From Ruminococcus gauvreauii (GTDB taxonomy: Bacteria; Bacillota; Clostridia; Lachnospirales; Lachnospiraceae), in contig NZ_CP102290.1 in the NCBI RefSeq assembly GCF_025151995.1, positions 2,542,001-2,606,000 on the forward strand: DNA of 64,000 nucleotides. Direction: 5' to 3'. Positions 38,091 through 47,256 of this stretch are shown in pieces. How positions within the stretch are numbered: position 1 is the stretch's first letter; each line of letters starts with the position of its first letter. The notes under the pieces are model-generated. The model had not been told where the DNA came from. It ran no database searches and saw nothing but the letters and a program-made list of their open reading frames with translations. The position numbers were made by a program, and so were the translations under genes.

Positions 38091-38570
38091 ATGAAATATA
38101 CAGATGAAAACGCACAGAAGAACTCTGTTAATTTTGGGGATATGGAGCATACTTTTTTCCTGATTGGACTTTTAAATCAGTTTGTCAACAGATTTCAAGC
38201 TGCCGGAGACCGTTTCTTTAAGGATATCAGCTGGAAACAGAGCTTTGTTCTGATCTGTATCCGTCTCTTTGAAAGGCCGCCGACGCTGAAAGAGCTGTCG
38301 GAGCTGATAGGAAGCTCACACCAGAATGTCAAGCAGATGCTGCTTAAGCTGGAGAAGGCAGGCTATGTGGAGTTCATTCCGGATGAATCAGACAGAAGGA
38401 AGCAAAGGATAGTGCCCACTCAGAAAACACAGCTGTTTACCGAAGAATATGATGCACCAAGCTCGAATTTTATGGAACAGCTGTTTATGGATATCGATGA
38501 GGAAAACCTTGCGGTCACAGTAAAAACGATCATGGCGCTCGATGAGCGGCTGAAACGCATAGAGGTATGA
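38091..38570 (+). CDS. MarR family transcriptional regulator
   Basis: A 159-residue winged-helix regulator. The recognition region is LKELSELIGSSHQNVKQMLLKLEKAGYVEFIPDESDRRKQRIVPT, seen at residues ~62-107 (key wing DESDRRKQ). The start at 38091 has GGAGAGGAG upstream; the long in-frame extension would begin inside the promoter -35. It is followed 18 nt later by a flavodoxin gene. Autoregulation through the tandem palindromes is inferred. Confidence 0.92.
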   Translation: MKYTDENAQKNSVNFGDMEHTFFLIGLLNQFVNRFQAAGDRFFKDISWKQSFVLICIRLFERPPTLKELSELIGSSHQNVKQMLLKLEKAGYVEFIPDESDRRKQRIVPTQKTQLFTEEYDAPSSNFMEQLFMDIDEENLAVTVKTIMALDERLKRIEV

Positions 38571-38588
38571 TAAAGGAGGAAACGAAAT

Positions 38589-39101
38589 ATGAAAAGACTA
38601 GTCGTGTATCAAAGCGGTACCGGGTTTACCAGACAGTATGCCGAGTGGATCGCTGATGCCTTACACTGTGATGCCGTGGATTTAAAGCAGACGACAGAAA
38701 AGACGGTGAGTGAGCAGGACCAGGTGATCTTCGGCGGCTGGATCATGGGCAATATGATTCGCGGTCTGGATAAAATGCGTAAGATGAATCCCGCACATCT
38801 GTATGTGTTTGCAGTGGGCTCAACTCCCGATAACATTGCGGATAAGGGTGTGATACAGGAGCTGAATCATCTTGAGGACCTCCCCTTTTTCTATATGCCG
38901 GGGGGATTCCGTTTTGAGCAGCTGAATTTTATGACGAGAAAAATGCTGAAAATGCTGAAAAAATCAGCTGCCAGAAAGGAAAATAAAAACGCTCAGGAAC
39001 AGTATATGGCGAAGACGCTTGGAACATCGTTTGATCACTCGGATAAGAAATATGTGGAACCTCTGCTGGCACGCTGTCTGGCGGGGAACGCTCCTGTCTG
39101 A
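38589..39101 (+). CDS. Flavodoxin domain protein
   Basis: A 170-residue FMN-binding flavodoxin-like protein. The phosphate-binding loop is YQSGTGFTRQYAEWI (family TxTGxT replaced by SGTGFT), and the central VIFGGWIMGNMI and LYVFAVGS strands follow. HemG-type menaquinone-dependent protoporphyrinogen oxidases share this layout, but the function is open. AGGAGG precedes the start. Its last 67 nt overlap the convergent sensor kinase gene on the other strand. Confidence 0.88.
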   Translation: MKRLVVYQSGTGFTRQYAEWIADALHCDAVDLKQTTEKTVSEQDQVIFGGWIMGNMIRGLDKMRKMNPAHLYVFAVGSTPDNIADKGVIQELNHLEDLPFFYMPGGFRFEQLNFMTRKMLKMLKKSAARKENKNAQEQYMAKTLGTSFDHSDKKYVEPLLARCLAGNAPV

Positions 39102-40375
39102 ATCAGAATTACGATAGAGAATCTGTCCTGAGTATAATGAACATCAATCGCACCATGATATTTTTCGACAATCCGTCTGACATTGCCGGTGCCGATTCCA
39201 TGTGATTCGGGATTTTTCTTATCCGTCCGAAGCCCGGCTTTCGTTTCCAGGATTTCATTCTCCTTAGCGTTCACAATCTCATAACTGAAGCAGCTGTTAC
39301 TGCAGCGTGCTTTCACGGTAATAAAACGTTTGGAGACTTCCTGAATCTTCAGACATGCCTCGATTGCATTATCGAGTGTGTTGCCAAACAGGGAACACAG
39401 ATCGATGTCATCGAGGGGCAGGGTCTTTGGCAGTTCAACCTGCAGATCACAGCGGATTCCGTGATCCCTGGCATACTGTTCCTTTGTGCTCAGCACAGCA
39501 TTGACGATGCTGTTCGGGCAGAAATTTTTAGCGGTTGTGACAAACTTCTGATCCAGATTAGTCAGGTATTGGCAGGCTTTATCATAGTTTTCATTTTGAA
39601 GTAAGGTACCGACGACGTTCAGATGATTTTTCATGTCATGGCGCAGTCCCCTTATGGCACACTGGCTGGCTTCCATTTCCAGATAGTAGGCCTGCTGATA
39701 CTGATAGGTCTCCAGCTGCATCTCGGTCCGCACTGTTTTTGCCATATGCGTGCACAGACAGCAGCAGCCCAGATTCGTGATCAGACTGGCAATGCATGCG
39801 GGATACGCGATGTAGGACGTCTCTGACGTGGAATTGTAAATTACGGTAATGATTCCGATAAAAGAAGCCAGCGAGACCAGATCGATCAGGAACCATAACT
39901 TTCTGGTCAGGTCGCAAACAGCACAGGGAATCCACTTTTTCATGTAATGCCAGATAGCGAACCAGACCGGAATTCTCAGCATCATGGTAAATGAATGGAG
40001 AATGGTCTGACCTGCGGTGGACATCTGCCTGTGAAAAACGTACATCCAGACCAGAGAACCTACGTCCTGCAGGATATAGGAGATGGAGACGATGATGGGA
40101 AACAGCAAAACGGCGACGGAACATTTCAGATACAGGCGGCCTTTGTGAAAAACAAGCAGAATAATGATCAGTGCGGCAAATGCGCCAAAAGTTCCGGTGG
40201 TCTCCCCGGGGTATATGATGGCATTGGAAAGATACGTAATCATAAAAATTTCTAAAAGCATCAGAAATCTGTTATCCCTGCGAAGAGGAATGAACTGCCT
40301 GACAATGAAAAAAAGCAGTGTTCCGTACGCCAGGGACAATATCCAGTTCACGGCGAATTCTATAGTGTTTGGCAT
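39035..40375 (-). CDS. Sensor histidine kinase, AgrC-like (GHKL)
   Basis: A 446-residue kinase with about six membrane helices in residues 1-200, then a cytosolic HPK10-type domain: LRHDMKNHLNVVGTLL (phospho-His), NTLDNAIEAC (N box) and HGIGTGNVRRIVEKY (G box). The last ~20 residues continue into DNA opposite the flavodoxin gene. It starts within the 3' end of the LytTR response regulator (16-nt overlap), so they are coupled. AgrC-like kinases usually sense peptides; the inducer here is unknown. Confidence 0.92.
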   Translation of the reverse strand: MPNTIEFAVNWILSLAYGTLLFFIVRQFIPLRRDNRFLMLLEIFMITYLSNAIIYPGETTGTFGAFAALIIILLVFHKGRLYLKCSVAVLLFPIIVSISYILQDVGSLVWMYVFHRQMSTAGQTILHSFTMMLRIPVWFAIWHYMKKWIPCAVCDLTRKLWFLIDLVSLASFIGIITVIYNSTSETSYIAYPACIASLITNLGCCCLCTHMAKTVRTEMQLETYQYQQAYYLEMEASQCAIRGLRHDMKNHLNVVGTLLQNENYDKACQYLTNLDQKFVTTAKNFCPNSIVNAVLSTKEQYARDHGIRCDLQVELPKTLPLDDIDLCSLFGNTLDNAIEACLKIQEVSKRFITVKARCSNSCFSYEIVNAKENEILETKAGLRTDKKNPESHGIGTGNVRRIVEKYHGAIDVHYTQDRFSIVILIQTGAFPARQRASRGSTYFLSE

Positions 40376-41088
40376 GTCATATTCTCCTGATAAAGCATAT
40401 ATTTTGCAAAAGCAATGGAAAGATTCTGTCTGTACGTACGGCTGACAGGAAGGCTTTCTCCAGCTACAACCGCAGTGTTTCCATGGATTTCCTGGAGAAA
40501 CTTCATATTGATCAGGTAACGATTATGTATACGGACGAAACTTACGCCGAGCTGCAGTTCCAGATCGTTTAGTTTCTGATAAAAGTCATAGCTCTTTCCC
40601 GGTGTGACGGCATGGATTACACGTCTGTCACTGACAAAATACTTTACAGAAGAAAGCAGAAGACGGATGCTTTTGCCGCGCTGTTCTATGATATAATATT
40701 TTTCAGGCGACAGCTCCAGAGATTCCAGCGCAGTATGCAGTACGGAAACGATTTTACTTTGTTCATAAGGCTTTATGATGTAATTCAGGGCGCGTACCTC
40801 ATAGCCCTGAAACACGAAATCCGGGTGAGAGGTTACGAATATGATTTCTGACTGCTTATCATGTTTCCGAATTCTTCTGGCAGTTTCTACGCCATCCAGT
40901 TCTTTCATTTCCACGTCCAGAAATAAAACCTGAAAGTCCGCATGCGCAGAAGCGGCGAGCAGTTCTTCGCCGCAGCTGAATTCTGTGATGCGATAATCAA
41001 TACCACACAGATCCAGTTCTGTACTAACAATTCTTTTCAGATCATTTCGAAATACTTTTTCATCATCACAGATTGCTAATTTCAACAT
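40360..41088 (-). CDS. LytTR family response regulator (AgrA-like)
   Basis: A 242-residue response regulator. The receiver domain has the acidic pocket ICDDE and phospho-acceptor Asp in VLFLDVEMKELDG; the C-terminal LytTR domain (residues ~140-235) has FVRIHNRYLINM and VSRTYRQNLSIAF. It is transcribed first in the pair with the GHKL kinase. The operon is divergent from a BceAB-like ABC transporter, the likely target. Confidence 0.93.
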   Translation of the reverse strand: MLKLAICDDEKVFRNDLKRIVSTELDLCGIDYRITEFSCGEELLAASAHADFQVLFLDVEMKELDGVETARRIRKHDKQSEIIFVTSHPDFVFQGYEVRALNYIIKPYEQSKIVSVLHTALESLELSPEKYYIIEQRGKSIRLLLSSVKYFVSDRRVIHAVTPGKSYDFYQKLNDLELQLGVSFVRIHNRYLINMKFLQEIHGNTAVVAGESLPVSRTYRQNLSIAFAKYMLYQENMTCQTL

Positions 41089-41246
41089 ATCGTGACCTCC
41101 GGTATTACTTAGAATTACAAACAGTATACCATAAGTTGCGGAACTTTACATAAAAGGTGTCAAATTTAACATGCAGCGCCCTCGATAAAAGTTGTATTTT
41201 TTCTTAAAATAAAGGTCAGAAAGAGACAAACCGGGAGGAGACCAAG

Positions 41247-41990
41247 ATGTTAAAAGTAGAACACCTGTATAAGAGCTATCAGACGGGGAAAGAAAAGTAT
41301 GAAGTATTGAAGGACGTATCATTTGAAGTAGAGGAAGGAGAATTTGTTGCAGTGATGGGGCCTTCCGGTTCGGGGAAGACCACGCTTTTAAACTGTATCT
41401 CGTGTTTTATTCCTTTTGACGGGGGGACGATCAGGCTTGGGGATGCCGAGCTGTCAAAACTGAATGAAAACGAAATCGCAAAGGTCAGAAATGACAAACT
41501 GGGGTTTGTATTCCAGGACTTTATGCTGCTGGACGGCCTGACGGTCTTTGAAAATGTATGCGTACCAAAATCCATCAGAAAAGAACCGTATGAAAAAATG
41601 GAGAAAAAGGCGGATAAACTCCTCGGGATGTTTGGAATCCGAGATATAGCAGGAAAATACCCGGCTGAAATATCGGGCGGACAAAAGCAGAGAACAGCAG
41701 TTGCCAGGGCATTGATGAATGACCCACTTCTGATACTGGCAGATGAACCTACCGGCAATCTGGACAGCCGTTCCAGTGAGGCGGTCATCCGGGCGTTTCT
41801 GGATGCACAGAAAAAGCTGAACGCAACCACATTCATGGTGACGCATGACAGTTTTTCTGCCAGCTACTGTGACCGCGTGATCGTGATGAAGGACGGAAGC
41901 ATCTACAGGGAAATGCTGAATAAAGGTGACAGGCGGTCGTTTATGGAGGAGCTGCTTGGCGTATTAAGAGACCTGAATGGAGGTGAGTGA
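41247..41990 (+). CDS. ABC transporter ATP-binding protein, BceA-like
   Basis: A 247-residue ATPase of the MacB/LolD/BceA group. Walker A GPSGSGKTT, the Q-loop FVFQDFMLLDGLT, signature SGGQKQRTAVARAL, Walker B LILADEPTGNLDSRSSE and switch TFMVTHD are complete. It is coupled to a BceB-like permease (stop at 41990, next ATG at 41992). Such pairs protect against cell-wall-active peptides. GGGAGGAG precedes the start. Confidence 0.94.
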   Translation: MLKVEHLYKSYQTGKEKYEVLKDVSFEVEEGEFVAVMGPSGSGKTTLLNCISCFIPFDGGTIRLGDAELSKLNENEIAKVRNDKLGFVFQDFMLLDGLTVFENVCVPKSIRKEPYEKMEKKADKLLGMFGIRDIAGKYPAEISGGQKQRTAVARALMNDPLLILADEPTGNLDSRSSEAVIRAFLDAQKKLNATTFMVTHDSFSASYCDRVIVMKDGSIYREMLNKGDRRSFMEELLGVLRDLNGGE

Positions 41991-41991
41991 G

Positions 41992-44097
41992 ATGACGCTT
42001 GGGACATTATGGAGCAGGCTCAGAAAGAAAAATAAAGGGGATTACCGGCAGTTTCAGTTCTGTATGACTTTTTCCATACTGCTGATTTCGTCGCTTATGA
42101 TGATGATATGTTCTCCGCTGATCCAGAATTCTCTGCCTGCAGGGGGAGACAGCGGCAAGCAGGCATATCTTATCTGTGGTATCGCTGTTGTGGGATGCTT
42201 CATCTTTTCGGCGTATGCCGCCAGACTGTTTCTTCGCTATAAGAGCCGGGAGATCGGAATCTTTATCGCACTGGGAGCACGGCGAAAGGTGCTGGCAGAA
42301 GCGTTATCGCTGGAGCTGGGAAAGATGATCGGAATGTGTGCAGCTGCGGGTATTGCCCTGGGTGCTGTGATCGCCTTCATCGTCGGTAAAGGGATGGAAC
42401 TTCTGACCGCACAGGTTCGAGATGCCGAATTTGGATTTACGCTGTCCGGCCTGGCGCTCTCTGCTCTGTATACGGTTCTTTTGTTTCTGCTGATCCAGTT
42501 TCTGGCACGGCGGGCGATGAGGCGAACGAATGTCATTGAGGTTATCAACGAGCAGCGGAAACAGGAGCCAATGAAAAAGTCCGTATCCAAAAAATACTTT
42601 ACGAGCGGAGTCATCCTGACTGCAGCCGGACTCTTTGGGGCGGTGTTTTTGGAACAGATTGCAGTATATGTTTTCGGAACATGGCTGGGGGGATGGACCA
42701 ATGCGTTTTATCTGCTCATTGTACTTGGAATTTACCGGATGCTGGTATATGCAGTATCCAGTCACCAGAAAGGAAAAAAACCACAGAAGTATTATGATAA
42801 TCTGATCAGCTACGGAATGATAAAATTTCAGGGGGCATCTGTCGTAAAAAATATGCTGGTCATTACACTGCTCATTTTTGGGGCGCTATATGCGATATCT
42901 TATATCCCATCCAATCTGGGAACAGGGAGTGAACTGGAGGATGACTTTTCTTACCGCTATTTAAATGATGCGGATGAGATGACGGAATCTGAAGTAATAC
43001 AGCTGGCAGAAGGCTACGGGGTATCCGTGGAGAATTACCGGGAGGGAGAATTTATCCGGGTCACAGGCAGCGGTACCCACCGAGATATGGGTGACGACAA
43101 AAAGCTGCTGGAAATTTATTATGACGAATATGCAGAGTATGACTGTACCAGTTCATCGGAGTACGAGAAGATGACGGGTATAAAGCTCGATATTCCGGAG
43201 GGCGGATACTATCAGATCGAGGGGAGAGGGGCATATGAAAATATCTGGTATCATTTTGGAGATATGGATAAGCTGTATGTCCAAAATGAGGAACAGTTTT
43301 TACCCATGAAGTATATGGGAAACGTTACGTACCACGCGCTGATCATCGGTTCGAACAACGGGATGGATCAGGGAAGCCGTTTTGTATTAAATGACGGAGA
43401 TTTTGCCCGGCTAAAACGCGGGCTGCCCAGGGAAAAGCTGGAGACGCAGGTGCTGTTTAAAACGAGCGGAGAGGTGAAAAAAACAGCGGATTTCTCCAGG
43501 GAATTTTACAGATCCTTCGTGGACGGTATGTCCGGCGATATGAATGTCATGGCATACTATAATTCCATGGAGGAAAAGAGACGCGGAAGTGATTATACAG
43601 ACATGATGGGCGATGCCGTGGTGGATCCCGATAATCCTCTGAAGGAAACAGACTGGCAGTATGATCCGCTTATGAGTCCTCTTATCAAACAGCAGACGAT
43701 CATGGCGCTGGCGAACAGGATGCTTCTGTTTGGTTATGTATTCCTGATCTGCTTTGCAGCGGTGGGAATTATAGGCTATACGAGAAGCCAGAGCATGGGG
43801 ATCACCAATGCGCAGGTATTCGAGGATATTAAACGGCTGGGAGCTGACAGGGATTACAGAATAAATCTGATGAAAGATCAGGTTCAGAAAGTATTTGTGC
43901 TTCCCACGGCAGTCGGCGTCATATTGCTGTTGATCTATGAGGCCATGACGCTCTATACGAATGACAAACAATTTTCTGCCGGGGACATAAACCTGATGTT
44001 TATCCTTGCGGGACTGGGGCTGACGGCGGCACTGTACCAGTACGTAATATACAGAGTTTCTGTTAAAAAAACAGGTACACTGCTTAAGTTAAGCTGA
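41992..44097 (+). CDS. FtsX-like permease, BceB-like
   Basis: A 701-residue membrane protein with the BceB layout: helices at the N-terminus and residues ~50-290, a large hydrophilic extracytoplasmic domain from about 310 to 575, then the last three helices. FtsX-type patterns occur in LGARRKVLAEALSLELGKM and in the C-terminal segment. The ATG at 41992 is preferred because GGAGG ends 8 nt before it. With the ATPase it probably forms a detoxification or sensing transporter for antimicrobial peptides such as bacitracin-like compounds; substrate is not known. Confidence 0.9.
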   Translation: MTLGTLWSRLRKKNKGDYRQFQFCMTFSILLISSLMMMICSPLIQNSLPAGGDSGKQAYLICGIAVVGCFIFSAYAARLFLRYKSREIGIFIALGARRKVLAEALSLELGKMIGMCAAAGIALGAVIAFIVGKGMELLTAQVRDAEFGFTLSGLALSALYTVLLFLLIQFLARRAMRRTNVIEVINEQRKQEPMKKSVSKKYFTSGVILTAAGLFGAVFLEQIAVYVFGTWLGGWTNAFYLLIVLGIYRMLVYAVSSHQKGKKPQKYYDNLISYGMIKFQGASVVKNMLVITLLIFGALYAISYIPSNLGTGSELEDDFSYRYLNDADEMTESEVIQLAEGYGVSVENYREGEFIRVTGSGTHRDMGDDKKLLEIYYDEYAEYDCTSSSEYEKMTGIKLDIPEGGYYQIEGRGAYENIWYHFGDMDKLYVQNEEQFLPMKYMGNVTYHALIIGSNNGMDQGSRFVLNDGDFARLKRGLPREKLETQVLFKTSGEVKKTADFSREFYRSFVDGMSGDMNVMAYYNSMEEKRRGSDYTDMMGDAVVDPDNPLKETDWQYDPLMSPLIKQQTIMALANRMLLFGYVFLICFAAVGIIGYTRSQSMGITNAQVFEDIKRLGADRDYRINLMKDQVQKVFVLPTAVGVILLLIYEAMTLYTNDKQFSAGDINLMFILAGLGLTAALYQYVIYRVSVKKTGTLLKLS

Positions 44098-44106
44098 TGA
44101 ATCAAT

Positions 44107-44547
44107 ATGGACAGGAAAAAACAGATATGCAGCGTCTATTTTGAATGCGGTGAGGAATTTATCATCGTCCCTGCGGAAGTGGTTCGGCAGATTCTGACAG
44201 CAAACAGAAATGCTGAACGGATGATGATTGCTTATAAGGATATGTTTCCGGACGGATATGGGGATTACCTGATAAGAGTGCTGAACAGCAACCGGCACCT
44301 TCCACAGTTTACTTACGGATATATCCGGGAAGATCCTGTCAGTGAGAGAGGGATGATTCGGATTTTTATAAAACAGCTTCGGAGTCTGAAGGTGAATAAG
44401 TTTGATTGTTTTACAGAAATAAAATATATGCGGTTCCGCGAAAAACCGGATGTCGTAGTCCTGAGATATTCACCGGAGTTTCTGGTGCTGAAGCAGGATC
44501 CGGACAGGATCTTCTGCTATATCCCTCTTGTGATTTTAGAACAATGA
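44107..44547 (+). CDS. Hypothetical protein downstream of BceB-like permease
   Basis: A 146-residue soluble protein that I do not recognise. It is rich in aromatic and charged residues (YGYIREDPV, EIKYMRFREKPDVV) and has no signal peptide or membrane segment. It begins 9 nt after the permease stop, so it is almost certainly cotranscribed. A role in regulating or using the transporter is only implied by position. No ribosome site is strong; translational coupling is plausible. Confidence 0.65.
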   Translation: MDRKKQICSVYFECGEEFIIVPAEVVRQILTANRNAERMMIAYKDMFPDGYGDYLIRVLNSNRHLPQFTYGYIREDPVSERGMIRIFIKQLRSLKVNKFDCFTEIKYMRFREKPDVVVLRYSPEFLVLKQDPDRIFCYIPLVILEQ

Positions 44548-44648
44548 TACGTAAAGCTCCATGAATCGCAGAACCAAACGCGGCATCAAGTCTAAACCGT
44601 GGACTTTACACATATGGTTAAAAAACAGTATAGAATGGGGGCGTATCG

Positions 44649-44900
44649 GTGATAGAAGAAAACAGAACACTGCTGAGACGCATATATATTGTCGCGGTGG
44701 CGACCCTGATCAGCTTTTGGTGTGTGGTTGCGGCAGGCGGAATAAAAATACGGCAGCTTGCCGGAAAGCTGGAGGAAACGCAGGTACAGCTTGAGGGTGT
44801 GATGGAAACAGTGGAGGGGATTGATGTTGACAGTTTAAACGAGACGATCCAAACACTGAATAAGATCATCGATCCGCTGCGGACTCTGATGGGCGGGTAA
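44649..44900 (+). CDS. Small membrane-anchored coiled-coil protein
   Basis: An 83-residue protein starting at GTG (44649) after GGGGG. One membrane segment spans residues ~10-31 (RRIYIVAVATLISFWCVVA), followed by a heptad-like helix (KIRQLAGKLEETQVQLEGV, then LNETIQTLNKIIDPLRTL). It has no family I recognise. It ends at a terminator and is the last gene of the ABC operon. Confidence 0.65.
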   Translation: MIEENRTLLRRIYIVAVATLISFWCVVAAGGIKIRQLAGKLEETQVQLEGVMETVEGIDVDSLNETIQTLNKIIDPLRTLMGG

Positions 44901-44923
44901 AGGAGGGAAATTCCCTCCTTTTT
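44899..44923 (+). terminator. Terminator of the BceAB-like operon
   Basis: A 9-bp perfect stem (44899-44907 and 44913-44921) followed by TT. It overlaps the stop codon of the small membrane protein. Confidence 0.8.
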
Positions 44924-44927
44924 GCGT

Positions 44928-46175
44928 TCAGTTTTGTTTCAACTGTTCTTCTGTTCTCATGAAAAAATGTTTTGCCGCCAGGCCGATTACGCACAGCATC
45001 ATACCAGCAGGCACCAACACAAGGTAAACGGCATCTGAAAATCTGTCAAACAACATTCCATAGACGATCTGACTCAGCGGCTGTGCACACATTGAGATTG
45101 TAGCGGTATAAGCCATGACCTTACCGACCATATGTTCAGGTGTTAACTGCTGAATTGCGGAAAGACAGAAAATTGAGAAGATGCAGGCCGCGATTTGAAT
45201 CAAAGCAAAACAGGCGGTCAGTGTTACGTATCTCGGATAGACGCCCGCAGGGAGATAAAAGATCAATCCTGACGGAATCAGGAACAAACCAATTAATAAT
45301 ATGGGGAGGTTCAGGTTTTCGGACCTGAATTTTGTTGCAATGATTCCCGCGATCACACTGCCGGCAAGACCTGCAAGCCCCAGGATGCTTTCGGCTGCGC
45401 CGTAATAACCTGCATTCAGTCCGAGAACAGTCCGAATGATAAACGGCAGTCCGACCAAAGCAACTCCCTGAACAAAAAATGCTGTAACGGTTACCAGAAG
45501 CAGCGTTTTAAGAATCGAAGGCTTTATTCGGCATATAAAATAAGTGCTGGTTTTCAGATCATGTTTTATAATCTGTAAAACGTGTCCGCCCGTCTGCTGC
45601 GGTATGTAATCCAGCCGGATGAAACATTCGAATATGGATGTTACAAAGAAACAGAAAACTCCTGCATACATGACCGGTTTTAATCCAAAAGCAGTGTAAA
45701 GCATGCTGCCGATGAAGGGAGCAGCCAGGGCTGAGACGGCGGAAATCTGGTTGACGACAGCATTTGCGCGAATGATGTTGCCGCCCGTCTGCATCTGAGG
45801 GATACATGCCTGTACTGTGGGTCCTTCGAAGGCGCCTAAGACGGACAGGATAATAAGGGCTGCACATATTGTCGTAAGGTTGTTGCTGCGGCCAATCATG
45901 AGTGCAGTGAGCAGTGTGACGACACCCGACATAAAATCCAGTGCGACCATGATACTGCGTTTGTCTGCACGGTCGGCAAGTACACCGCCAAGAGGGGACA
46001 GGATAATGGCGGGCAGCATGGCAGCGGCCAGAAAGCCGGCAAAAACAGCAGCCGAACCTGTCACTTCCAGAACATACATTGACATTGCAAAATCCAGAAT
46101 GCAATTGCCGAACAGAGAGCTTGTCTGTCCGGCGATCAGTAACGTAAAATTTTTGGTAAACAGCTTTTTTTCCAT
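44928..46175 (-). CDS. Major facilitator superfamily transporter (DHA3-like)
   Basis: A 415-residue, 12-helix MFS protein. The loop 2-3 signature is visible as GGVLADRADKRSIM (GxxxDRxxRR-like). The overall pattern is like drug or macrolide exporters of the MefA/DHA3 group, but the substrate is unknown. The start at 46175 has GGGAGGTAAT upstream. It has no neighbour on its strand. Confidence 0.9.
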   Translation of the reverse strand: MEKKLFTKNFTLLIAGQTSSLFGNCILDFAMSMYVLEVTGSAAVFAGFLAAAMLPAIILSPLGGVLADRADKRSIMVALDFMSGVVTLLTALMIGRSNNLTTICAALIILSVLGAFEGPTVQACIPQMQTGGNIIRANAVVNQISAVSALAAPFIGSMLYTAFGLKPVMYAGVFCFFVTSIFECFIRLDYIPQQTGGHVLQIIKHDLKTSTYFICRIKPSILKTLLLVTVTAFFVQGVALVGLPFIIRTVLGLNAGYYGAAESILGLAGLAGSVIAGIIATKFRSENLNLPILLIGLFLIPSGLIFYLPAGVYPRYVTLTACFALIQIAACIFSIFCLSAIQQLTPEHMVGKVMAYTATISMCAQPLSQIVYGMLFDRFSDAVYLVLVPAGMMLCVIGLAAKHFFMRTEEQLKQN

Positions 46176-46417
46176 ATTACCTCCCATATTGGTCTGATTA
46201 GTATGACGTAAATCAGATATTGCCAGCCGTAAAGGCTGCTTATATTAGATGTATATAAAATATATAACATAGAATTAGATATAAGTCAAATGTATTTGAA
46301 GCTTATTAAATGATGCATGCATTTGTCAATATGCAGTGATTTTTTAGTGGATAAATCAGATAATCAATGTTAAAATTAATAAAATGAATATAACGATTAA
46401 AGATATTAATTTTGATA

Positions 46418-46446
46418 TTGACTTTTATGAAGGATGGGGTTATATT
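46418..46446 (+). promoter_or_regulatory. Promoter of the DUF2089 operon
   Basis: TTGACT (46418-46423), 17-bp spacer, TATATT (46441-46446), 28 nt before the ATG at 46474. Confidence 0.6.
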
Positions 46447-46473
46447 ATTATCAAACAGAAAGGAAGTGACAGT

Positions 46474-46833
46474 ATGAATAAGGTCATTAGCCGTTGCCCG
46501 GTATGTGATCAGGAGCTGACAGTCGTAAGGCTTAAGTGTGACGCCTGCGACACAGTGATAGAAAATAATTTTCGGCTCGGTAAGTTTGATTACCTGTCAG
46601 ATGAGGAACTGTATTTTACGGAGACTTTTATCCGATGCAGGGGAAACATCAAAGAGGTGGAGAAGGAACTGGGGATATCGTATCCCACCGTTCGTTCCAA
46701 ACTGGATGCAGTGATCAAAAAGCTTGGCTATGAAACGGAACCTGATGAACAGGCGGCCAAAAAGGAAGAGATTTTAAAGGCACTCGAAAATGGAGAGATA
46801 ACAGCGGAACAGGCGATTGCACAGTTAAAATAG
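46474..46833 (+). CDS. DUF2089 family protein (zinc ribbon, helix-turn-helix, SHOCT-like tail)
   Basis: A 119-residue protein. The N-terminus is a zinc ribbon (CPVCDQ and CDACDT), then a helix-turn-helix (FIRCRGNIKEVEKELGISY, then PTVRSKLDAVIKKLGY), which is the DUF2089 layout of a putative regulator. The last 25 residues (EEILKALENGEITAEQA) match the start of the next protein. AGGAAG precedes the ATG. It probably regulates its own operon, but this is an inference. Confidence 0.85.
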   Translation: MNKVISRCPVCDQELTVVRLKCDACDTVIENNFRLGKFDYLSDEELYFTETFIRCRGNIKEVEKELGISYPTVRSKLDAVIKKLGYETEPDEQAAKKEEILKALENGEITAEQAIAQLK

Positions 46834-46858
46834 CGTTCAGAAAAGATGGAGGTTCAAT

Positions 46859-47245
46859 ATGGATGAAAAAATGAGAATTTTAAAAATGGTTGAAGAAGGA
46901 ACAATTACAGCAGAACAGGCGTCAGAGCTGATGGCAGCCATGAGCACAGAGCTGCCGGTACAGCAGACGGCGATTGTAAAGAGCAGCTACGATAAAAAAA
47001 TGTTTCGTGTTATCGTAGACAGTGTATCAGGTGATAAAGTAAATATACAGTTTCCGGTAGGAGCGATCAAGAAAATACTGAAAGTGACCGGAAAACTTCC
47101 GATACCGGAAAAAGATCTGGAGGGTTTCGACCTTGCCAGCATGATGGACGCGATCTCAGAGTGTCTTGAGGATGAGATTGAAGGTGATTTTGTCAATGTG
47201 GAGGCTGCAGACGGAACGACGGTAAGGATATTTGTTGACAAATAG
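46859..47245 (+). CDS. LiaX/YvlB-like SHOCT-type protein
   Basis: A 128-residue protein whose N-terminal helix motif (MRILKMVEEGTITAEQASEL) is the short domain shared by YvlB/LiaX-like proteins of the envelope stress response. The C-terminal part (from residue 40) is a beta-rich domain ending in VNVEAADGTTVRIFVDK. It lacks the longer DUF4097 domain of LiaX. It follows the DUF2089 gene by 25 nt. Confidence 0.75.
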   Translation: MDEKMRILKMVEEGTITAEQASELMAAMSTELPVQQTAIVKSSYDKKMFRVIVDSVSGDKVNIQFPVGAIKKILKVTGKLPIPEKDLEGFDLASMMDAISECLEDEIEGDFVNVEAADGTTVRIFVDK

Positions 47246-47256
47246 AGGGTGAGTAT

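Noticed and set aside
44561..44794. 77-residue frame overlapping the small membrane protein gene
   Set aside because: The overlapping frame at 44649 has a membrane helix, a coiled coil and ends at the terminator; this frame shows only Arg/Gly-rich shadow sequence.
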